The notes beneath the pieces were generated by a model. It was not told the DNA's origin. It saw only the letters and a list, made by a program, of their open reading frames with translations, and did not search any database. A program made the position numbers and the translations under genes. A DNA stretch of 9,887 nt from Peptococcaceae bacterium (GTDB lineage Bacteria > Bacillota > Peptococcia > Peptococcales > Peptococcaceae), in the NCBI GenBank assembly GCA_900759105.1, contig CAAETY010000050.1, positions 1-9,887 on the forward strand, in the 5' to 3' direction. Below, in pieces: positions 1-6,285 of this stretch (positions are counted from its first letter, which is position 1; each line of letters begins with the position of its first letter).

Positions 1-73
1 AGACTATGGAAAAACACAATCGTTTTACTCCGTTTTTTGTTTTCGCTTTTCCTTCTAAAGTATCTTGTTTCAT
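1..73 (-). CDS. Start of an unidentified gene, possibly cardiolipin synthase (runs off left edge)
   Basis: Only the first 24 codons are in the window, reading from ATG at 73-71 leftwards off the edge. The visible peptide starts MKQDTLEGKAKTKNGVKRL and then turns hydrophobic (CFSIV). AAGG at 88-85 lies 11 nt before the ATG and could be the ribosome binding site. A short basic KAKTKNGVKRL stretch followed by a membrane segment resembles the N-terminus of clostridial cardiolipin synthases (PLD family) as I remember them. The piece is too short to prove this. The ATG overlaps, as ATGA, a TGA that closes an upstream reading frame (70-144), which would fit translational coupling if that frame is coding. 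If the identification is right, this is the chromosomal gene on the far side of the defence region. Confidence 0.35.
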   Translation of the reverse strand, partial: MKQDTLEGKAKTKNGVKRLCFSIV

Positions 74-89
74 ATATATTCCAACCTTT

Positions 90-230
90 CTACTTGCTCA
101 GTTTCCTGTTTCGATTCACAAAGAAGTTCTTTAAAGATTGCACTTTATTACTCTTCCAAAGTTTTTCAGATAGCAAATCACCTTTGGCTGTATGCTCTAA
201 TAATTCATATGCATCTTTTAGCGAATCCAA
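90..230 (-). CDS. Doubtful 46-residue small ORF, possibly a frameshifted remnant
   Basis: A 46-codon frame opens with TTG at 230-228 and ends with TAG at 92-90. AAGGAG at 245-240 lies 9 nt before the TTG, which is good spacing. A nearby ATG (234-232) in another frame reaches a stop after nine codons. The peptide (LDSLKDAYELLEHTAKGDLL...) looks helical and charged in its first half and basic at its end. A second frame from about 144 to 70 encodes a KELLCESKQETEQVERLEYI-like, coiled-coil-looking tail and ends overlapping the next ATG. One reading is that a single small gene has suffered a frameshift near 130-145, with the helix in frame one and the tail in frame two. I do not recognise the family. 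It may equally be non-coding. Confidence 0.25.
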   Translation of the reverse strand: MDSLKDAYELLEHTAKGDLLSEKLWKSNKVQSLKNFFVNRNRKLSK

Positions 231-276
231 TCATAGCGTCTCCTTTCTTCCCACAGAGCCTTTATTTTCTGCGGCA

Positions 277-774
277 TCATTTAGCATCGTCGGAATAATA
301 CTCAATTGCTTTTTGCAGTGCCAAGAAATGCTTTCCAGTATATTTGATTGTCCTTTGTTCTCCCTGCATTTCTATCCTGCAGGTAATCAAATTTTCGTCA
401 TTTTCTTTCATATGGTAATCTTGTATCATCGAAATAAGCTCAGACAGATTCTTTTTTCCGTACTTAAATTCAGCAGCACAGTTAGGACATAGACAAAGAG
501 AATTCCAACCTTCTGAAATGCTATGTTTGTACCTATCTGAAATAGCATTAGTCGGGAGAATATTGCAGGCTTCAAAATAAGGCTTTCCATTACTACGAAA
601 AATCTGTTTTCCGCAGATTTGGCATTTTCCATAATATTGTGCCGCCAAGAAAGCTTTTTCTCCCTGATTACTCTCTGAGTAAACGTAGTGCAATCGCGGT
701 GCTACCGCAGTTGTTCCCTCTAAGCCTTCCTGAAAGCTTTCTTCCAATTTTTTTTCACGACGGTTTACATTCAT
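277..774 (-). CDS. HNH-like zinc-finger protein fragment (5'-truncated, fused at pglZ scar)
   Basis: This is a 165-residue ORF. It holds a CxxC pair at 51-54 (CQIC), a YFEACNILP block near 67-74, and a second pair CPNC at 96-99 inside GWNSLCLCPNCAAEF. That is the two-CxxC, beta-beta-alpha layout of HNH-type zinc domains found at the C-terminus of large defence or DNA-processing proteins, including some sacsin-like/DUF3883 ATPases. The preceding segment RLHYVYSESNQGEKAFLAAQYYGKC also looks like the C-terminal part of such a protein rather than a natural N-terminus. The usual HNH histidines are not where expected: N71 stands in the 'HIxP' slot and alanine follows CPNC, so nuclease activity is doubtful and the domain may be structural. 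The ATG has no Shine-Dalgarno sequence and lies inside the truncated pglZ frame, 17 nt before that frame's stop, so expression, if any, would need coupling. DNA is clearly more AT-rich than the adjacent pglX. Confidence 0.6.
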   Translation of the reverse strand: MNVNRREKKLEESFQEGLEGTTAVAPRLHYVYSESNQGEKAFLAAQYYGKCQICGKQIFRSNGKPYFEACNILPTNAISDRYKHSISEGWNSLCLCPNCAAEFKYGKKNLSELISMIQDYHMKENDENLITCRIEMQGEQRTIKYTGKHFLALQKAIEYYSDDAK

Positions 775-862
775 CGTACCAGAACACCAATTTGCGGTGC
801 TCGCCCGGCGTAAACATAATCCGAAGGCGATCTTCTATCTGGCGCAGTGTCGTTTTAGCCAT
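755..862 (-). pseudogene. pglZ: pglZ N-terminal stub (BREX phosphatase-family protein), truncated
   Basis: Translation from ATG at 862-860 gives MAKTTLRQIEDRLRIMF, then TPGEHRKLVFWYDE, then four unrelated residues and TGA at 757-755 (35 aa in all). The (K)(L/I)VFWYD block near residues 24-30 is the N-terminal signature of BREX PglZ, normally a protein of about 800 residues or more with an alkaline-phosphatase-like domain. Homology stops at about position 770, where the sequence passes into the HNH-like ORF in another frame. An earlier ATG (872-870) gives only five codons, and AGGA at 879-876 lies 13 nt from the chosen start. It lies 82 bp after the pglX stop in the same direction, the gene order of BREX type 1 (pglX then pglZ). 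All catalytic parts are gone, so this is a relic and its PglZ activity is lost. Confidence 0.7.
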
Positions 863-901
863 GCGGGTTCATCGTTCCTTTATCTTGTAGTATAAACACC
901 A

Positions 902-934
902 ATACACCGGGGGCAGAATTGCACCCCAGTGTAT
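902..934. other. Hairpin in the pglX-pglZ spacer
   Basis: ATACAC (902-907) pairs with GTGTAT (929-934), and GGGG (909-912) pairs with CCCC (924-927), with one C/A mismatch between the two stems and a loop of about 11 nt. It lies between the pglX stop (945-947) and the pglZ start (862). No T-run follows on either strand, so it does not look like an intrinsic terminator. It could stabilise an mRNA end or tune relative expression of the two BREX genes. The function is inferred only from position. Confidence 0.45.
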
Positions 935-944
935 CGGCGGTTTG

Positions 945-2843
945 TTATTTAAGGGGTGCAAGCACGTTCAGGTTTTTGCCATCGGCGGCGGTCTGTGCTT
1001 TGACATAGTTGACCTTTACGCCATCGTCAAGGTCAAGGGCGATGCGCAGACCGGCAAGGTGGGCGATATTCTTCTCGTACTTTTCGCACTCGGCCTGCTG
1101 CAACTTCAGCTTATCCAGCCGCTTTTGGGCAAGCGATACCGTGCGGGCATCGCTGCTGGCGGAAATGACGTTGTTTTCCTGCACGATCTGCTGGGCATAG
1201 GTGCGCAGCAGCGGGCTGAGATAGTTGTTGTTGACGCGGCCGGTGGTGTCGTCATCCCAGCGGTGGAGGTAGACCAGCGCCTTGAAGCCGTTCTTTTTGC
1301 CGCTGTCGAACATCCAGTAGATGGGGCGCTTCTGGTAAATCTTGCAGTGATCTGCGAAGAAATCTTTCAGGAAATAGTTTCGGATAACCTCACGGCTGGT
1401 GTTGCCCTTGTTACCCAGCGCCTTGGCGATGAACGCAAGGTTTTCTTCCAGCGACGCTGCACCGAACACTTCTTTTATGAAGTCTACAACACGGTTTACA
1501 AGGTCATTCTCGCCGAAATATTCCTCATCGCACAGGGGAATGACATTATCGGTCACAGGCTGGAAACGCGAGTATTTACCGGCATCCCATTCACCACCGG
1601 CGTAGGCAAGACCGGGTTTGTCCAGAGAATAGCGGCCAAAAATGCAGCCGACTGCGTAGGAGAGCAGACTGCGGATGTCACGGCTCAAATCGGCTTTGCG
1701 CACGGTGACGTCCTTATCCTCGACTTCAGGGGTCAGTTCATCCTGCAAGCCGTAGATGTCGATGAAGATGCGGTTGAGCTCTTCCTCATTGGCTTTGAGC
1801 TTGGCAAAGCGGTCATTGCACTCGCCCTGCCAGAGCAGATAGCACAGCTCCACCGGGCAGGAGACTTCGGGGCGCTCGCCGTGGTAATAGTACGCCATGG
1901 TTGCGCCGATGGAGGTACCATCCCATAGGTCATGCGACCATTTTACAAGGGGATGCTCAGCAAAGTCCCATGAGGTCTCGAAAGAGTCCCAGTCGGATTT
2001 GGATATATCAATATTGTGTTTAGCTAATGTTGACACTCTTTTTGTCTCAAAAAGTGCCAGGGGCATAGAACGTATATCTTTTACTTGATAATTAAGCGTT
2101 GGATTCAGCACTTTTGCAATACTTAAATAAACTTTAGAGTTTAATAGCGCAAGTGCAAAATTATATACCTCTTTTTCAACTAAAATTGTTGATCCGCCTT
2201 TATCGTACGTTGCTCCTTCCGGCATTACACGAAAGCTCGGTAGTGCGGATGTAATAAGCCCCCATGTTATTCCCTTCTTATACCAATACTCATGGTTAAT
2301 AATTTGTGATGCGTGCTTTCCATCACCATATTGATAAATTTCACGCGCGTTCGGTGACCAATCGACCACTTCATCTAGGTTTCCCCACCATTTTCTGTAA
2401 CCACCACCCTTCGCATAGAAAATCCAACTATCAGGCATTCCCACTTTATATTTCTCTAATTCCCAATGCTTACGCACAAACTTGCCGTTATTTCCTGTCA
2501 CATTTTGACTTGGTGATATAGAATAATTGTAAAGTAATTTATTTTGAAAAACATTTTGTAAGCTGTCACTTGCCCAATACGCCACCGGGCTGCCCGGAAT
2601 TTTGGAGAAGTTGTCCGTGTTCTGCTCATAGTAGAATCCACAGTCATGGTTTGCAATCGCTTCAAGCGTTTTCAGTCGCTGTACTTCCATACCACCGCGG
2701 AAATCCACAAGGCGCAGATAGCAGCCCTTTTTGCTGACATGGCTGTTTTTGAAAGCAAACGTGCATACAGGCACAGTCGCTTCTTCAAACGCAGAGTATT
2801 CAAACTGAATCAGCGTTTCAATCGTGGCGTTGCTGTACAGGTA
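945..2843 (-). pseudogene. pglX: pglX C-terminal half (BREX adenine-specific DNA methyltransferase), 5'-truncated
   Basis: The frame is open from about 2843 to TAA at 947-945. The longest ORF starts at GTG 2774-2772 (609 aa), but PglX-like sequence continues upstream as ATIETLIQFEYSAFEEAT and then PVCTFAFKN, so GTG is an internal valine and not a real start. BREX PglX is normally about 1200 residues: an N-terminal N6-adenine methyltransferase domain, then target recognition and C-terminal regions. Here no NPPY motif and no AdoMet-binding glycine motif are present, so the catalytic half is missing. The retained part has the LVDFRGG block, an aromatic-rich target-recognition-like region (WIFYAKGGGYRKWWG, about residues 117-131) and the C-terminal region with GRYSLDKPG and WMFDSGKKNGFKALVYLHR. 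The reading frame has no internal stops, so the truncation looks recent or the piece is preserved. There is no promoter or RBS in front, and it cannot methylate DNA alone. Confidence 0.8.
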
Positions 2844-3170
2844 TCATTGCAAGATGAAGCCATTGTCTGGTTGGAAGAAAAACAGCAGGACAGCGGCTTT
2901 ATCTTTTTGAATCGCTTCGGCGAACGAATCACCACAAGAGGTATTTCTGGACAGCTGAAGAAGCTGGCGTTAAAGTATGGCATTGATCCTGCGGTGGTTT
3001 ATCCCCACTCTTTCCGGCATCGGTTTGCAAAAAGCTTTTTGGATCGGTGCAGCGACATTGCATTCCTTGCAGACTTGATGGGTCATGAAAGTATTGAAAC
3101 GACGCGAATTTATTTGCGCAAAACCGCAACAGAGCAGAGGACTTTAGTAGATAATATCGTAGACTGGTAA
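2836..3170 (+). pseudogene. Tyrosine recombinase/integrase C-terminal catalytic fragment
   Basis: Integrase-like sequence begins around 2836-2843 (VSLQDEAIVWLEEK) and ends at TAA 3168-3170, about 110 residues. Visible active-site elements are HSFRHRF (HxxR, His codon at 3006), LMGHESIETTRIYLR with its histidine, and the nucleophile tyrosine (codon at 3111). The N-terminal core-binding domain and the first catalytic arginine box are absent; a full enzyme has about 300 residues. The frame continues upstream to an ATG at 2646, but that extension is only the antisense of pglX and is not integrase. Such XerC/D-like enzymes are known beside hsdS and beside pglX, where they invert DNA to swap specificity domains. 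This one lacks a key arginine and should be inactive. It is convergent with hsdS, with a terminator between them. Confidence 0.8.
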
Positions 3171-3206
3171 AAAAAGGCGTCTGTTCTCAAAAATGAGTTC
3201 AGACGC
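3169..3206. terminator. Bidirectional intrinsic terminator between recombinase remnant and hsdS
   Basis: GCGTCTG (3177-3183) pairs with CAGACGC (3200-3206), and CTCA pairs with TGAG inside, with a TT/TT internal mismatch and an AAAA loop. Read on the minus strand it is followed at once by seven T (complement of 3169-3175), a strong terminator for the hsdRMS operon starting 10 nt after the hsdS stop. On the plus strand the tail is a weaker TCTTTCTT. The T-run overlaps the last codon of the recombinase fragment. Confidence 0.85.
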
Positions 3207-3215
3207 TCTTTCTTA

Positions 3216-4778
3216 TCAAATCGATTTTAGCACATTAGCTAGACTTGCTTGTATTCTTTTTTGTTCTGCCAATGGTGGAATACAGATCAACGTGTTTGCA
3301 ATATCACGCATCACCCAATTTTTATTTCCAACCCCTTTTGTGTTTTCTCTACATTGAGTTTGTACAAGCGGTGACTTTAGAAGATAAATCAAGAAAAATT
3401 TGTCTAGCAGTTCTGTTGAAAATCGAAGCTGCGCCACACTCACAAAAATGCTAAAAGGCCTATCGGTATCAACCAATACTGGGATTCCAGTTGTTCCCAC
3501 TTTAGTAAGTAAAATATCATCTCGATGTGGGTCACAACGAGACGCGAGAAGTTCATGTTCTGTTTTTGAAATGAATTTTGTTCGTTCAAAAGAAATTTTA
3601 CCAGAACTTATATCTTTTACAGATATGAATGGAATGCCTCTAGCAGTGTATTTGGGTGTTGAATGTGTACCATCTGTTAGCTTTTGCAGAATTGTACCGA
3701 GTCTGCACCATTCCCAACTTTCGGGAATCTCAAACGGCAGCTCATCGTCGATGCAACGTTCAATTCCATCGACCTTCTCATAATAAGAATTATCCCGTCT
3801 GAAAATAACGGATTCATGCTTATCCCGTTTAATTTTTCCGGCTTTAATGAGCTGCTCTTTTTCTGCACGGATGTGCTCTAACAGAACGGATGCTGGTTCG
3901 TCAGCAGGATCTTGAGGAACCAACTTGCCTTGTACTGCATATTGAAGAATTGATTTCTTCAAGTCATCCGGGAAAGCCAAATTCAGATTTGACAGTGTAG
4001 TTTCAACTGAACCATACTTTTTAAGATACGGCGTAAGCTGTTTGATTTTTTCTACGATGCGCCTTTGTTCAGCAAGTGGCGGCAAAGGAAAGTAAATAGA
4101 GTTAAGTGAATTCTGAACGAGATGTTTTATAGTCATTCCTTTGCTATAATTGTCCAATATTTTTGCGCCCTTATAGCTTTCCATCAGTAACTGGAAGAAG
4201 CGTGGCTCGATATTACCGTAAAAGCGGACACGATGAAGTGCATTCTGATAATACATTTCTTCATCTCTATCCCATACAGCAGAACGGCCAACATCACCGC
4301 CTTCACAGATAAGCAAGTCTCCCTTGTTCAGCTGGTACTTCGATAATTCAGAATCTTCAAAACGAGCCTGTTTTACGGTTGATAAATCAATACCTGTCCA
4401 ATAAACATTGATGCTGCATAGATACGGGCGATATTCACCAATGTTTTTTGATTTATCTAGTGTTTTACCTAGTGCGGTAACAGCTATCTGTTTTAAAGTA
4501 ACCCACTCCCAGCTCTCCGGGATGTCAAACGGCACTTCATCTGCAATGCAGACAGGCTCATTTTTGCCGACCTTCTCATAAGGCAAATTATCGGCTCCAC
4601 GAAAAATCACAGACGGATTCTTTTCCTTTTTGATTTTGCCCTCTTTGATAAGCTGTTCTTTTTCTGCACGAATGCGTTCCAGCAGCACAGAAGCAGGCTC
4701 GTCATTGGGGTCTTGCGGAACAAGTTTGCCCTGCACTGCCATTTGCAGAATGGAATTTTTCAGTTGCTGTCCTGTCAT
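3216..4778 (-). CDS. hsdS: Type I restriction enzyme specificity subunit HsdS
   Basis: This 520-residue protein is a usual length for HsdS. It would choose the target sequence for both methylation and cleavage in the HsdR2M2S complex. It has two target recognition domains, each introduced by a conserved block: residues 6-92 (SILQMAVQGKLVPQDP ... IPESWEW) and 273-357 (SILQYAVQGKLVPQDP ... IPESWEW). Each domain ends in a PPLAEQ(R/K)RI motif (residues 232-241 and 500-509), as is typical of the conserved helices that set the spacing of a split target. TRD1 is about 93-230 and TRD2 about 358-498; they differ strongly, so the target should be bipartite and asymmetric. ATG 4778-4776 has AAGGAAG 5 nt upstream. 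The gene starts 23 nt after the hsdM stop. It ends shortly after the second PPLAEQKRI (ASLANVLKSI), just before the terminator, a somewhat short but complete-looking end. The TRDs are more AT-rich than the repeated blocks. Confidence 0.93.
   Translation of the reverse strand: MTGQQLKNSILQMAVQGKLVPQDPNDEPASVLLERIRAEKEQLIKEGKIKKEKNPSVIFRGADNLPYEKVGKNEPVCIADEVPFDIPESWEWVTLKQIAVTALGKTLDKSKNIGEYRPYLCSINVYWTGIDLSTVKQARFEDSELSKYQLNKGDLLICEGGDVGRSAVWDRDEEMYYQNALHRVRFYGNIEPRFFQLLMESYKGAKILDNYSKGMTIKHLVQNSLNSIYFPLPPLAEQRRIVEKIKQLTPYLKKYGSVETTLSNLNLAFPDDLKKSILQYAVQGKLVPQDPADEPASVLLEHIRAEKEQLIKAGKIKRDKHESVIFRRDNSYYEKVDGIERCIDDELPFEIPESWEWCRLGTILQKLTDGTHSTPKYTARGIPFISVKDISSGKISFERTKFISKTEHELLASRCDPHRDDILLTKVGTTGIPVLVDTDRPFSIFVSVAQLRFSTELLDKFFLIYLLKSPLVQTQCRENTKGVGNKNWVMRDIANTLICIPPLAEQKRIQASLANVLKSI
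3708..3962 (-). repeat. Second copy of the internal conserved block in hsdS
   Basis: It encodes residues 273-357 of HsdS and parallels residues 6-92 (LKxSILQxAVQGKLVPQDPxDEPASVLLE, then the same RAEKEQLIK helix, then PESWEW), with two residues fewer. At DNA level the copies differ at many third positions, so the duplication is old. It marks the start of the second half of the pseudo-twofold HsdS. Confidence 0.85.
4503..4763 (-). repeat. First copy of the internal conserved block in hsdS
   Basis: It encodes residues 6-92, from LKNSILQMAVQ to IPESWEW, and is the partner of the copy at 3708-3962. Conserved direct repeats of this kind are known recombination substrates for exchanging TRDs between hsdS genes. 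Confidence 0.85.
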
Positions 4779-4801
4779 TTTTTCTTCCTTATCTATGTAG
4801 C

Positions 4802-6283
4802 TCAGTCCTGTGCATCAAGGTCAATGCCCAGAATCTCCGTGATCTGAGCAAGGATTCGGTCAATGTCTGCGTTCAGGCTGGCGCGCTTCTCCTGATACTG
4901 CTGAATCAACTCTTTGGGCGGTAGGATTTCCTCTTCCTCATGCGGATAGCCACACAAGTCAATATTATAGTTGCGGTCTTTGATCTCCTGTACGGTGTAC
5001 TTTTTGGCCTTGTCAAACCCGTCCAGCTGAATTTCTTTGCGGTCACTCCACCATTCTACCGCAGGAGCAAAGTGTTCCAGCTTCATGGGCTTGGTCTTGC
5101 TGAAATGCTTGTAGCCTTTCGGCATATCCAGACGATAAAACCAGGTTTCCTCTGTCGGGCCAGTATGGTCAAAGAACAAAATGTTGGTCGTAATCGACGT
5201 ATATGGGGAGAACACACTACCCGGCATACGGATGATGGTATGGACATTGAACTCAGAGAACAGTTTCGTTTTGATTGCTACTTTGGCATTGTCTGTGCCG
5301 AACAAAAAACCATCCGGCAGAATGACTGCTGCGCGGCCATTTTCTTTCAGTCGATACATAATGACGGACATGAACAGGTCTGCTGTTTCGCTGCTGGCAA
5401 GGTCAGCCGGAAAGTGATTTTTAACATCGTTTTTCTCAGAACCACCATAGGGAGGGTTCATCAAGATAACATCTACCTGATCGTCCTCGGTATAGTCCAG
5501 AACATCCCGAAGCAACGTGTTATCGTGGAACACCTGCGGCACATCCAAGTCATGCAGCAGCATATTGGTGATGCACAGCATATATGGGAACTGCTTCTTT
5601 TCAATGCCATATATGGAGTTTGCATACAGGGCTTCATCCTCTGTTGTCTTGACCTTTTTATGCAGAGCTTTCAGCCAACTGGTGATAAAACCACCTGTGC
5701 CACAGGCAAAATCGGCCATCTTCTCCCCGATTTGTGGGTTGATCATCTGCGCCATAAAATCAGTCACGGCGCGCGGCGTATAAAATTCACCTGCAGAGCC
5801 AGCACTTTGCAGCTCTTTTAGAATAGTTTCGTAAATCTCACCAAACGCATGACTTTCTGCATAATCACTCAGGTCAAGTTCATCAATCACATTGATAACT
5901 TGTCGGAGCAAAACGCCATCTTTCATGTAGTTGTTTGCATCTGCAAAGGTAGTCTGCACGATTGCTTTTTTGATGGGCGTAGAAGCGTCCACAGGTAACT
6001 TTTTCAAAGTAGGGAACAGCGTATTGTTGACAAATTCCAACAGTGTGTCACCCGTTATGCCCTTACCGTTTTCATCGTGTGCCCAGTTACGCCAACGGCA
6101 GGGTTCAGGAATAATTGACTGGTAATCCTTTTCGTCCCACTCCCAATCATTCTCTTTGGCATCGTACACTTTCAAAAAGAGCATCCATGCAATCTGCTCA
6201 ATGCGCTGCGCATCACCGTTGATACCTGCATCGTTCCGCATAATATCGCGGACACGCTTCACAAAATTCGATAAATTTCCCAT
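4802..6283 (-). CDS. hsdM: Type I restriction enzyme N6-adenine methyltransferase subunit HsdM
   Basis: This 493-residue protein methylates adenine in the target chosen by HsdS, using AdoMet. An N-terminal helical HsdM_N domain covers about residues 1-140 (VRDIMRNDAG, WMLFLKVYDAKE). The catalytic N6_Mtase domain follows: GEFYTPR at 165-171, the AdoMet-binding motif DFACGTGGF at 191-199 and the catalytic NPPYGG at 276-281. A C-terminal helical tail (about 455-485) would contact HsdS. All key residues are intact. The ATG (6283-6281) lies 2 nt after the hsdR stop, with AGGAG at 6301-6297 inside the end of hsdR, 13 nt from the ATG, which suggests translational coupling. hsdS follows 23 nt after the stop. 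Confidence 0.96.
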   Translation of the reverse strand: MGNLSNFVKRVRDIMRNDAGINGDAQRIEQIAWMLFLKVYDAKENDWEWDEKDYQSIIPEPCRWRNWAHDENGKGITGDTLLEFVNNTLFPTLKKLPVDASTPIKKAIVQTTFADANNYMKDGVLLRQVINVIDELDLSDYAESHAFGEIYETILKELQSAGSAGEFYTPRAVTDFMAQMINPQIGEKMADFACGTGGFITSWLKALHKKVKTTEDEALYANSIYGIEKKQFPYMLCITNMLLHDLDVPQVFHDNTLLRDVLDYTEDDQVDVILMNPPYGGSEKNDVKNHFPADLASSETADLFMSVIMYRLKENGRAAVILPDGFLFGTDNAKVAIKTKLFSEFNVHTIIRMPGSVFSPYTSITTNILFFDHTGPTEETWFYRLDMPKGYKHFSKTKPMKLEHFAPAVEWWSDRKEIQLDGFDKAKKYTVQEIKDRNYNIDLCGYPHEEEEILPPKELIQQYQEKRASLNADIDRILAQITEILGIDLDAQD

Positions 6284-6285
6284 TG

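Noticed and set aside
37..492. Plus-strand ORF of 151 codons at the left end
   Set aside because: Phe/Ser/Leu-rich translation typical of antisense AT-rich DNA, overlapping the better supported HNH-like ORF on the minus strand.
942..1928. Long plus-strand ORF (328 codons)
   Set aside because: It is antisense to the GC-rich, well-recognised C-terminal part of pglX, has no recognisable family and arises from codon bias on the other strand.
2646..2835. Apparent N-terminal extension of the recombinase ORF
   Set aside because: These codons are the reverse strand of pglX (LVDFRGG and QFEYSAFEEAT blocks); the shared open frame is accidental at the scar.
3708..4763. Two repeated blocks considered as a CRISPR or mobile-element repeat
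   Set aside because: They are the known internal protein repeat of HsdS, in frame and diverged at third positions; there are only two and no spacers.
4940..5821. Plus-strand ORF (293 codons)
   Set aside because: It lies wholly opposite hsdM, whose motifs (DFACGTGGF, NPPYGG) are intact; no independent coding signal.
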